A stretch of DNA of 64,000 nucleotides from Trachythela sp. YZ-2020 (lineage: Eukaryota; Cnidaria; Anthozoa; Malacalcyonacea; Clavulariidae), in assembly GCA_016169945.1 (NCBI GenBank), contig JADLSH010000373.1, forward strand, positions 558,001 through 622,000, read 5' to 3'. The number at the start of each line of letters is the position of its first letter. Positions within the stretch are counted from its first letter, which is position 1. Shown here one piece after another: positions 13,401-25,400 of this stretch. Both the position numbers and the translations under genes were made by a program. The notes beneath the pieces were generated by a model. The model had not been told where the DNA came from and did no database searches. It saw only the letters and a program-made list of their open reading frames with translations.

Positions 13401-16400
13401 AACCAATCAAGTAAAGTTTGAAGGCTAACTTGGAATAATATATTAAATATTAAAAGCTACTGCACTTGTTTTCCGTTTTAAAACAAAGCTTGTATAGAAT
13501 TTGTATAGAAAAAACTGAAGTTTTCCTCCATTTAATTTTATTCTGATGTCGTTACTTATATGGATTCTCGCGTCGAAGGCGACGCATGAGTTTCCCTCCA
13601 CACATTAACGGTGAGTTCTTTCATGGGAGTGGAGACCAATCCTTGAGCGACAAGCTCGGCTGCAGGTGCTGCAGATGAACGAGGCGGATACAGCAGTGTC
13701 GGTGGAGCTGGCCTTCCTCCTAGCCCTTTCATCCTTGAGATGTTTGGTCCTATTCTCCTCAAACGTCCGCACGCCCTCACAGCAGATGTTACGGCATGTT
13801 GCGCGCGCTTGAGCAATCCCTTCCAGGCATCAGGGCAGATTCCACATGCCCGAAGATTGTCTTTTAAGGTGTCTTTGTATCCAAGCCTCGGTCTTCCTAC
13901 TGCTAGCTCTCTTCCCGTTTCTCAATTGGCTGAAGAGAACCGCTTTCGGTATTCTAGAGTCTTCCATTCTGGCAAGATGTCCTACCCAGCGATGTGCCTT
14001 GATGACCTGGCTTTCCACACTGGGGACATCACAACGTTCCAAGATCTCAACATTAGAAACCTTGTCCTGCCACCTAATACAACAGATTGATCTCAAACAA
14101 AGTTGTTGAAACTGTTCCCGGAGCTTGATATGGCGGCGGTAGGTTGCCCAAGTCTCACAGCCTTACAATAGGGAAGTAAGAACCACTGCCTTGTACACTT
14201 TAACTTTTGGGCATTGTTGATGGTAACAGCCGGGTTTGAGTGACTTTTATCTGGGGCGGGTTGATACATGACCTCCGTCTTCTTTATGCTGATTGTCAAG
14301 CCAAACCTTTATGATGCACGAGCGAACATGCTTGTTATTATCTGGATGTCGTCGAGGGTGTGGTCGACTAAGGCGCAATCGTCCGCATACTGCAGGTCGC
14401 GAATCAGCATTGACAGCGTCTTAGATTGAACAGGCCGCCGTCTGATCGAAACTGTATGCACACACCCTTATCCAGGTCACATAAGGCATCCAGTAGCATG
14501 AGTGAAAACACGATGGAAAAGAGGGTTGGTGCAAGAACACAACCTTGCTTAGTCCCATTGGTAACAGGAAATGGATCGGATTTTTCTCCACACTCCTGAA
14601 CTCGAGCCAGCTTCCCCTCGTGAAAGGACCTGATGATCGCTACAAGTTTTCGCAAGATTATCCAAAGGCCGCCATCGCGATTAACGTTGTCAAAAACCTT
14701 TGTAAGGTCAATAATGATGTCGTTACTTAGCGCACAAGAACAACAAGACAACAGTATACAGGGTGCCCCATTTTGCATTATTACTACGTTAGCTTTGATA
14801 GAAGTTTCAGGTATTTATATTGGATGGAATAACTATCATATCATGTCAATACATCGATATTTGACTGATCACATTAACCAACCGTTTGCCTTCCAGAATC
14901 ACTTGGCGATACCAATTTTGCAACTTGTCCAAATTATGCAAATTAGATAAGAAGTATTTCAATGAGATTAGAAGGAATTTTTAAAGAGAATGTCTACCTA
15001 TCGTCGCTAAAACTGATGATTTGTGATCCCTATACTAAAGCTTTCGTTTCATGTAAAAATTAGTAAAATGGAGACAAAAGCCCTGGAAGGGTGAGGAAAA
15101 TGCTCAGAATTGTCTGTTTTCCACTCCATTTGCCCCAAATAAGCAAATTCAGTGCATTTTCCTTTCCCTACTGGGGCCTCTGCCTCGTTTTGATTAATTT
15201 TTACATTAAGCGAAATCTCGATCTTATGGACAATAAATCATGAGTTTTAGAGTAGATAGGTAGCTATTTTCTTTACTATAACTCAATTCCCATAATTTGG
15301 ACAAGTCGCAGTAGGCAAATGGTTAGCTATTTTAATTAGTCAAATATGAATGGATTAATTACTTATATATTAGTTATTCAATCCAGTGCAAAAATTTAAA
15401 TCTTCGATGAAAGCTAACAAAGTAATACCGCGAAGTAGAAGGCGGGCAAATTGTTTAACAGATTATATTTTGACGTATGATCTGTTAAACAACCTACAAC
15501 GATAAGAAAGAACACTTTCCTCCTGCATGGCAAGATCTTGTCTGAAAAGAGAAAATATATAAAAGATGATTTAGTTTTTACTTGAGAGAGAGATGTCTTC
15601 GATTAACCCTGCTCACTTATCAAGGCCTTTTAATTGAACCTGTGATCTCCCTTATTCCATTGTACGCTGATAATGCACAACATATGTACATTCCGAAACG
15701 CTACAATATAAATTACTATTGGTTATATAGAATGCTTTTATTCCCACAATGCCTCATGATGATGCTCCTGAAGTTATGCAGGCACTGACCGATGGCCGAT
15801 GGTATGGTAAGTCTGCAACTTTCATACAACCTGAAGTAAGAAGCGACGTTAATTTCTGGGGGAGGGGAAATGAGCAACGGAGACTCGTCACCTTAATGGA
15901 CTGCTGCTATAAGTCCGCGACTTTAGGATGCAAGGATTCTGAAAATATTTAATTGATTATTTTACTTTTTAGAGTGCCCAAATGGACATCGCTATGTTAT
16001 TACAGAGGTAAGTACTGTAACTTACAGTATACCTGAGTGTTTGTAGGATCAAACTACCTGAAAAATATGACAAGAACTTCGACGTTTCGAGCGAAGGCCC
16101 TTCGTGGGTCGGGAAAAAAACATGTGCTTTTATAGCGATTACCAAAGCGATTACTGTACGCGATAAAAGTAAACCGGTCAGATGGATTTAGTCAAACCAC
16201 AGTGTTAACAAAATATGGAAATCACATTACAGAATATATTAATATCAAAGAATAGGTGAAAAAGACATGAATACAAGAAGTATATGAAACTATGTATGAG
16301 AAGAGGTCAGATGTAGAAATTTCGTCAATGTCTGCTGAATGTCAGCCACGGACAGATAAGAATTAAATATAAGAAAAGCGCTCGTTGACAGCGTATGGGT

Positions 16401-19400
16401 GAATGGTGCCAAGTTGGGAAATGAGACGTATTTCTTCTCTTTTGCGGCTATCATTACTACCTGAGTACCTGATGTGGGACAGAGGGCTCGAATTTTCATA
16501 TCCGAAACACTGTGATTGCTACTGTTGAAATGTCTGGCAACAGGTTAGTTAGCATCATTGTCGATAACAGCACAACGATGCTCACCAAACCTTGTCCTCA
16601 ACATCTGGAAAGGAGATGGAAATGAGAAGCATTTTCTCCAATGTGGCTATCCCACCCCATTCATAGACACTGCCTTTCGAAGGCCCGATCTGAAACCCTT
16701 AGTGTCCCTGTGTCCAATGTTCCTAATAACAAAATTCCCCTAGTTCTGACTTAGCGTCCCTTCAATTTTACAGTAAGAGATGTCATTAGGAAGAGATTTC
16801 ATATATTTAAAAAGGTCCCTGAAACATCTTCCATTTTCTCCTATAACCCCTTAGCCTCTTTACGACATCACAAAGATAACCGTGAAACCCTAGTCCATAA
16901 CTCCCTACCAAATGATTCGTCTTCACCTAATGGCACGTTTCCTTGTGGTATAGGTCAATGTAAAACCTGTAACTTTGTAGATTCTTCAACTATTATATTA
17001 TGTCGGCACCAACATCTAAATTTAACATCAAGCAATCTCATCTACTGCATCTTATGCAGTAAATGTGGCATGCTTTTTACATTGGTGAAACTGGAAGATG
17101 TTTGAGGACAAGGTTGCGATAACGATGCTAAATAACCTGTTGCCATGCAGACATTTCAATACTGGCAATCACAGTGTTCCCAATATGAAAATTCGAGTCA
17201 TCTATTCCATTTCCGGTGGTAATGATAGCCGTAAAAGACACGAAATGCGTTTCATTTCCCAACTTGGCACCATTCATCCTCACGGTATCAACGAGCTATT
17301 TTCTTACATTAAACTCTTATCTGTTCATGCCTGACATTAGCAGAATTTCTACATCTGATCATTCATATCTTTTTCATCTATTCTTCCATATTAATTCCCG
17401 AGCCAACGGCGCGAAGCGCCGTTCCGGGCGATAGCCCGGTGCGAGGGTACTAATTCCGCTCGGCTATTTATTACACCCGGGAAAAAAGGAAAGCTATGGG
17501 AAATCTAAAGTTAATCAAGTTTTGCGGGCGCATGGCTATGTTTCATGGGTGTGATGGGTGGTCATCTCACTGACCTTTGTTAGAAGTGGCCATGGAATGA
17601 GCGAATTATAAAAAAACATGAGTATCAGTACGTCTGAATTATAACTTATATATCGCTTTTTGGGACTTCAGGAAAAGCGGCGGAACGAATTTGCCGTTTA
17701 TACTTTATAAAAAGATAAATAGAGATAAGTGGTCGAAAAAATATTACAAGTTTCTTATAATTGATGTATTTTAATATAGCCCTAAAATGTTGTTACATAG
17801 ATTTTCATTTGATTCCAAATAAAATATCCTATATTTTATGTTTTCAAAAAGTTCGAAATTAAAAGGAAAGCGAAATCATTTCACGAGAGAATTTGTATAT
17901 TTTCATCTGATTTCATTTCAAAAACTAATTGCGACCAGCAAGCGAGCACCAGCGAAGCTTGCTGGGAGCATCCTAATCTGGGATTTCAGCGGAAAGTTTT
18001 CAGTGGATAAAACGTTTTCAGCAAATTTTTCCGCTGGAAAAATTTTTTTATACCCATTGCGGGTTCTTTTACCATATATGGGCGAAAAGCACGCGTGCAA
18101 ACAACGGTTTGTTATTTTGATCTTCGATCGAGAGTTTATGTAAATTTGCAGGTGAGTATTTCGGTTATTTTTCAGCGTTTTCATCTTTTAAAGACGGTTT
18201 TGTCTTAAGCAAATGTGAAAAGTAGTATTTAAGACTAATGCTATTACTTTATTCTTTTATTATTCCTACAAGAAACAAACATTTCAAAAGCCTAAAGTAG
18301 AGCGATTTGAGCGATTGATCATTGACTCTGTGTCATTGATATTCATATTGATATTATAAATTAACCGTTTGAATTGTCGTTTATAAATTGCCAAACGTGG
18401 TAATAAGTTGCCAAACTATTTGTAAATATACCAGTCGTGGTTTGTCCCACTGTGGACTTTTGTGAATTTAAAAATGAAATAATAAAACTAGATTTAAACA
18501 AACAACATGACTTTATAGGTCTCCAAAAACAAACACCACCTGTCTTACACCCGTTTTTAATATATTCAAGTGTTTTAATTTTGATATAAGTTTAAAAGGA
18601 GACGTGCAAAGTGAGGGTAGCCGAGATATATTGCCCTTATTGGCCTGTTTGATTGAGCGATTGGCAAGAAAAGGGTTGCAACCACATGATGTGGATGGGC
18701 AAGGTGACTGTTTGTTTCCATCAGTTTCCCATCAGTTATTTGATAGGCCAGATCATCACATGGAAATTCGTATAGCTGCAGTCCATCATGTATGGTGTTA
18801 TCCTGAACAATATATTGAATTTGTTAATACTTGTGTGCATACTTATTGCCTTAAACTATCTTGCAAAAATGTCAACACATGGTGAATGGTGTGATAATAT
18901 CATTGTACAGGCCACTGCAAATTCATTTAATTGTGTAATTAACATAACTGAGATAAAAAGGACTTGTTTCACGTGCATCTGCAGTACGTATTTACAACCA
19001 CTGATCTAGTGTTTACAACTGCATGTCATCACGGTAAGATTCGTTTATTTTATAAAATTCGGCTTTGCGTTGGAATTTTATCGACAACATTTCCTTGCAT
19101 ATTTATTCCTTTTTAAATTAAAAGTACTGTTAACCCCTGGTTATGCCTAGTTTATCAATAAAAGGCAGTTTAGTTTTACAAACTTTTCGAAACGTTTTAG
19201 TGATTTAAACATTAATTTGAAGCTTATAGAATGCATAAGAACGTACCTACTGCATATCTCTCATATTTCTATTGCTAAAACAACTAATTTTATTTGAAAC
19301 AATTTAATGAAACAATTAGATCAATTGGAAGGAAGCTATCTCTCTTATAATGAACTTTATTGCAGCAATTGCAACGGTCTTCTGAAATGAAAATACCTCA

Positions 19401-22400
19401 AAATTCATAGAATCATCAACTTTATGTTGCATCATCTCCCTCATAAAGCTCTTCCAAGGTTTTGATCTGCGGATGATAAATACAACACTCTTGGCAAGCA
19501 ACACATTGGAAGTGACATGGCTTCTTAATAAAGTTGCCACATCTAGCACTTCGTCACAAGGAGGAGTTTCATCCCTATAAACAAAAAATAATTGATGTCT
19601 AAAAGCCTTAGACTAGTGAAATAGTTAGTATTCCAATCCGTTAACCAAAAGAATTTGCCTTTCAACATCTGTTGAGATTGACGTAATTTCTTCATCATCA
19701 CTGCTATCACTCGCAACTAATATCCATGGGTCACTGTGCATAATTCCTGAAGATGTCTGTGGTATCCTTCGGTTAAAAAGGAAATAAATTATTGAAAGAA
19801 TTAGTAACATGGATACATTTCATTTAATTGGCTTGCAATTAAATATGCATACTTTCAAACATTTTGTCAAACACATTTGTTGGCAAAATTTTTTCATCAA
19901 TTAATTCAAAGTGTATCTTTCTCAACATAACAATTATGCATATTTTACAAAATATTTTACAAAATGACAGGTTCATTGACAAAAACAACCATGAGAGTTT
20001 GATGAGAGATATCAATTGTAGATTGACATTGACTGGAGTGTAAAAGTCTTAAATAAAACAGGCTTTGAAAACCTGTCCAGCATGCTTTTAGTTGGTAGTC
20101 CATTAAGAATGATGACAGAAAGGAAAAGGGTCCATTTCATCATTATATTTATAATATGGACTTACACTAATATTGGTCAGTTTGTGTTCACATTTTCCTT
20201 AGAAATTCCTAGCAACTGCTTTCAGTGTGAAAATTTAATATAAAAACTAATAATATTAATAGACAAATAAAATGCCTTCCTCGGTTGCTAGGCATCTCAA
20301 GGAAGAGAGAACTGACCAAACAGGTGCGAATTTGATTTAAGGCTGTAGTGAGATCCTCCTATCAAAGCTGGCTTTAAGGTGGCTCCCTACAATTTAAAAA
20401 GAATATGGAAAATTAATAAATTAGGTCAAACTCTCTGAAGAAAATTAAAAATTGGGGTAACTGGGCATTTTTCAAAGTAAAGTGCACTAAAAGCCAAAAT
20501 ATCGGCCATATTCAATTGTCATTGTTGCCATAGCAACAGTAGTAACATCATTTTATGACTAATTTCTGACTCTTTGATTTTTGCTCTATAGACCCCTTAC
20601 GTGTGACCTCACAGCACCATGACGTATGCGTCTGGATGAAAAATGAGCGAAATTTGTGAATAAATAAAAGAATAGTCGGTTATATGCAGCCATATTGGCC
20701 TTTAAATACACACGCGCTTGTCCTCCAGATGTTCCCTAGCAGCAGTTGGTATAGCATTAGCAAGCGTTTGTGACGTAGATGCAAAGGGTCAATATATAAG
20801 GTGTACACGTTTTGTTCCCAACAAGTAACATTTATTCAAATCCTAATTTATACATAATCCATATTTTTATAAACTGTAGGGAGCCATCTTAAGGCGCTGT
20901 TACACTATGCAACTTGTCTCGCAATGGCTATATCTTTTTAGAAGTGACCGAATTGCAATTGCATGATCAGGGATGTTACACAGTGCAATGATGCTTGCAA
21001 CTTGTCTCGCAATCATGAGAGATTTGTCTGGAAATTTTTTAATGGCACGTTTTTATTGGCTGGTAAACAAAATAATTGCGAGACATGTTGCAAGAGGGGT
21101 GTTACACTATGCAATTTCTTCAAATCGCATTGCCGCAATCGTCGCGAAAGGTAGAACCTGTTTCTACTTCGTGCAACGCTTCTTGCAGCAAAAAATTGTG
21201 AGACTTGATGATTGTGAGACATGTTACACTATGCAACTTGTCTTGCAACTTGTGTCGCAACAAAATTGTGAGACAAGTTGCATAGTGTGACAGCACCTTT
21301 AACCTTGCCTAATAACCTTACCTCGACCAACCATATTGTTTGTACATTCAACTTCATGCTCAACGAAGTCTGGATAATCATTGGTTCTGGTTAACCAGGT
21401 AACTGGCCGGAGGACATTGTTCTCTTCTTCACTTTCGTTATCAATCATGTCTGGGTCATGACTGCCAGGAAAAAGGTACAATACTATACGTGAAAATCCA
21501 AACCCCGATAATTCTCTATACCGCTGTAGTGTAAAAGATTCAGGAGGATCAGTGCCTGGAATGAAATTTACATTGCTTCCATCTTTAAAAATTAGCTGGT
21601 AGTTTGACTCACTATCGAAACGCTTATTGAAATCACCATGCTTCTTTATTGCCGCTGCAAGGATTTCATCATGCGTCGCCAACGAATTAACTTTTAACGG
21701 GAGGGTTTCACCACGTTTAATTTTAAGGCAGTCATCCATTACGCCAACCTGAATAGTAATGGCCACCACTCTTTTTGGAAAAAAAACTTTGCCGCTCTTT
21801 TTCTTTCGATGATTTGAAAGCGGCAAAGCTTGGTAAAGCAAAACTCGGCAAAGAGAATTTGCTGGTGCAGGTCGAAGTGTTGTCAAGCTCTTTTTGGGGG
21901 TCAACATGTCCATCATCGACCACATTTGCATTTGTTCTTATACCATCACCACATCTTGGGCAAAAGTTGTAACGTTTTTCCACGGGAAACGCACATTTGG
22001 AGCAAAAATTTACGTTGGATTGTTTGTTTAATAATCCTGCTGACTTGTGTTCCGCCATTTTGAACGAGCATGCGTGGCATTGCGTGCACGTGCACCGGCA
22101 ATATATTTCTGTACAATATATTTCTGTACTGTAAATATATTTCTGTAAATGTATTTCCACACTGTAAATATATTTCTGTACTGTAAATATATTTCTGTAC
22201 TGTAAATATATTTCTGTACTGTAAATATATTTCTGTACTGTAAATATATTTCTGTAAGTAAATATATTTCTGTACTGACACTACTGTAAATATATTTCTG
22301 TACTGTAAATATATTTCTGTACTGTAAATATATTTCTGTACTGTAAATGTATTTCTGTACTGTAAATATATTTCTGTACTGTAAATATATTTCTGTACTG

Positions 22401-25400
22401 TAAATATATTTCTGTACTGTAAATATATTTCTGTACTGTAAATATATTTCTGTACTGTAAATATATTTCTGTAAGTAAATATATTTCTGTGTTGACACTA
22501 CTGTAAATATATTTCTACGGTGGCCCATAAGGCCAACGCTTCTCCGTAGAAACACGCAGCTTCTCCGTACAAACGCGTTGTTATTCCATGGAAATCCAAC
22601 TTCTCCGTGGAATATTGCCGTTGTTCTGTCACGGGAAGCCTTTTCTCCGTACAAATATGCAGCTTCTTCGTGGAAACACGCAGTTTCTCCGTGGAAACAC
22701 GTCGCATTTCTGTGGAAGCACATAGCATTTCCGTGGAAGCACGTCGCATTTCTGTGGAAGCACATAGCATTTCCGTGGAAGCACGTCACATTTCTGTGAA
22801 ACACGATACGTTGGCCCGAACGGGGCACCTCTTCTCCGTAGAAACACACAGCTTCTCCGCACAAACACGCGCCTTCTCCGCACAAACACGTGCCTTCTCC
22901 GTGGATTAAGGCTTTCCTTGTGAATTTAAAAAAACACCCCCCCGATTAATCCTGAATATTTTTTGGTTTTATACGACGGGGGGGGGAGAAAATCAAGTCA
23001 CAACGTCAACGCAACCTCGAGTTAAAAACTTAAAATTATACCTTCTATTTGGTCATGGACACAGATATCCAGCATGTAAACTGTGAGAATTGCCAGACAG
23101 AGATTTTGATCAATTATAGTTTTGTAACAATTATAAATCGAGTTGATACTGGTAAGTTTACTTGTTTTTTTTAATATATTAATCATTTTACCCAATATAT
23201 CAGATTTACTTAACATTTTCATATAAATTTGAAATTTGAATATATGTAGTTATATTTTAAAGAATTCCTTTGAATTTCCTCAGTTCCATGTGTTGATCTG
23301 CTAGTGTAGATTGTATATTCATTCATAAATATTTAAAATCTACACAAAATATTGTTTTAAAAGCTTTGCTGTATCAGTTCAAGGGGGTTGTTATATACAG
23401 TAGTGGCCACCTGCCTAAAGAATAAAACCTGAACATTGCCCTCAGACTGTCACAAATACTCATGAGACATCAATGGGTAATTTCTTCTATATTTCAAGCC
23501 ACTTATACTGCCCAAGTAAAGTTGTTAAAAATATGGTGTTGAATGGAGTAAAATATTACAGGTGTGTGCATGTGACAGAATACCAGTCAAATCCTGGTAC
23601 AATTTGATAAACCGTTGCTTATGTATCTCTGCATTGGTATTCTGTGGTACATTAGGGTTTTATCCATAGAATTAAAAAAAAATCTACCAAATCTAGCCTT
23701 AAGACCCCTCAGGAAAAAAAATACATTTAAATATGGAAGAGACGAAACCAGGATTCATGATTAAAGTTTCAGACGTTCTCTGGTTGAAAATATTTATTAT
23801 TTACGAGCTTTCGGCTGCCAGTCTGCAGTCTTCAACGGGTTGATTAAAATGAATAATAACAAATAACAGTGGTTTACAATTACACAAAACAAATACACTG
23901 ACAAAAGACACAGTGACAGTTCCGCCTACGTGAAAAGATGAATAATTATTTACATTGATGTAGTATATATAGATATAGTTTTAAATGTTTTTAAATTAAG
24001 TAAGAACCCGTATATTGTTCTGGTAAGTGTTTTGCATTATTGTCTGCGTTTTTGTGACAGTCTGAGGGAAATGTTCAGGTTTTATTCTTTAGGCAGGTGG
24101 CCACTACTGTATATAACAACCCCCTTGAACTGATTACTGATACAGTAAAGCTTTTAAAACAATATTTTGTGCACATTTTAAATATTTATGAATGAATATA
24201 CAATCTACACTAGCAGATCAACACATGGAACTGAGGAAATTCAAAGGAATTCTTTAAAATATAACTACATATATTCAAAGTAAATCTGATATATTGGGTA
24301 AAATGATTAATATATTAAAAAAAACAAGTAAACTTACCAGTATCAACTCTAAAATATTCAGGATTAATCGGGGGGGTGTGTATTTTTTAAATTCACAAGG
24401 AAAGCCTTAATCCACGGAGAAGGCACGTGTTTGTGCGGAGAAGGCGCGTGTTTGTGCGGAGAAGGCGCGTGTTTGTGCGGAGAAGGCGCGTGTTTCTACG
24501 GAGAAGCTGTGTGTTTCTACGGAGAAGAGGTGCCCCGTTCGGGCCAACGTATCGTGTTTCACAGAAATGTGACGTGCTTCCACAGAAATGCGACGTGCTT
24601 CCACGGAAATGCTATGTGCTTCCACAGAAATGCGACGTGTTTCCACGGAGAAACTGCGTGTTTCCACGAAGAAGCTGCATATTTGTACGGAGAAAAGGCT
24701 TCCCGTGACAGAACAACGGCAATATTCCACGGAGAAGTTGGATTTCCATGGAATAACAACGCGTTTGTACGGAGAAGCTGCGTGTTTCTACGGAGAAGCG
24801 TTGGCCCTTATGGGCCACCGTATATTTCTGTACTGTAAATATATTTCTGTACTGTAAATATATTTCTGTACTGTAAATATATTTCTGTACTGACACTACT
24901 GTAAATATATTTCTGTACTGTAAATATATTTCTGTACTGTAAATATATTTCTGTACTGTAAATATATTTCTGTACTGTAAATATATTTCTGTACTGTAAA
25001 TATATTTCTGTAATGTAAATATATTTCTGTACTGACACTACTGTAAATATATTTGTGTATTGGAAATATATTTCTGTACTGTAAATATATTTCTGTACTG
25101 TAAATATATTTCTGTACTGTAAATATATTTCTGTACTGTAAATATATTTCTGTATTGGCAATATATTTCTGCACTACTGTAAATATATTTGTGTATTGGA
25201 AATATATCTGTGTATTGGAAATATATCTGTGTATTGGAAATATATCTGTGTATTGGAGATATATATGCCGTACTGTAAATATATATTAGTTAAATAGAAC
25301 TTAAATATCTATTGGAGAATATATATCTGTGTTGCCGCTGTGGGCCACCGTAGTTTCGTACTCCAGAAAATAAATTTATATTATTAAATATTAATCGTGT

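Larger units (their letters stand above)
22101..25350. mobile_element. Foldback (FB-like) element with tandem-repeat arms
   Basis: Left arm 22101-23460 and right arm 24040-25350 are inverted copies around a 0.58 kb unique spacer. From outside inwards each arm has ~0.4 kb of a 19-bp tandem repeat (TGTACTGTAAATATATTTC), then ~0.4 kb of degenerate 21-bp repeats (like GTGGAAGCACGTCGCATTTCT), then ~0.55 kb of non-tandem sequence. The right array has extra variant units (GTATTGGAAATATATCTGT) to ~25320. Open frames up to 285 codons exist only because 21 is a multiple of three. The design resembles Drosophila FB elements; homology is not claimed. Confidence 0.8.

Noticed and set aside
13740..14109. 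Plus-strand open frames across the LINE
   Set aside because: They are antisense shadows of the decayed reverse-transcriptase frame, which has the YADD and IDLTK motifs on the minus strand.
17509..17570. Possible second half of the RZ finger (TGCGGGCGCATGGC reads CGRMAMFHGCDGW)
   Set aside because: It lies inside the Helitron-like insertion, lacks the second CxxC and IGG, and has no good donor. The exon at 26879-26976 fits phase and motif exactly.
22104..22514. CRISPR array
   Set aside because: The 19-bp units are contiguous with no spacers, the array is in a eukaryotic intron, and it is mirrored in an inverted arm.
22028..22885. 285-codon minus-strand open frame in the foldback arm
   Set aside because: It arises because the 21-bp repeat is a multiple of three and the 19-bp repeat lacks stops in several frames. 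The mirror frames exist in the other arm.
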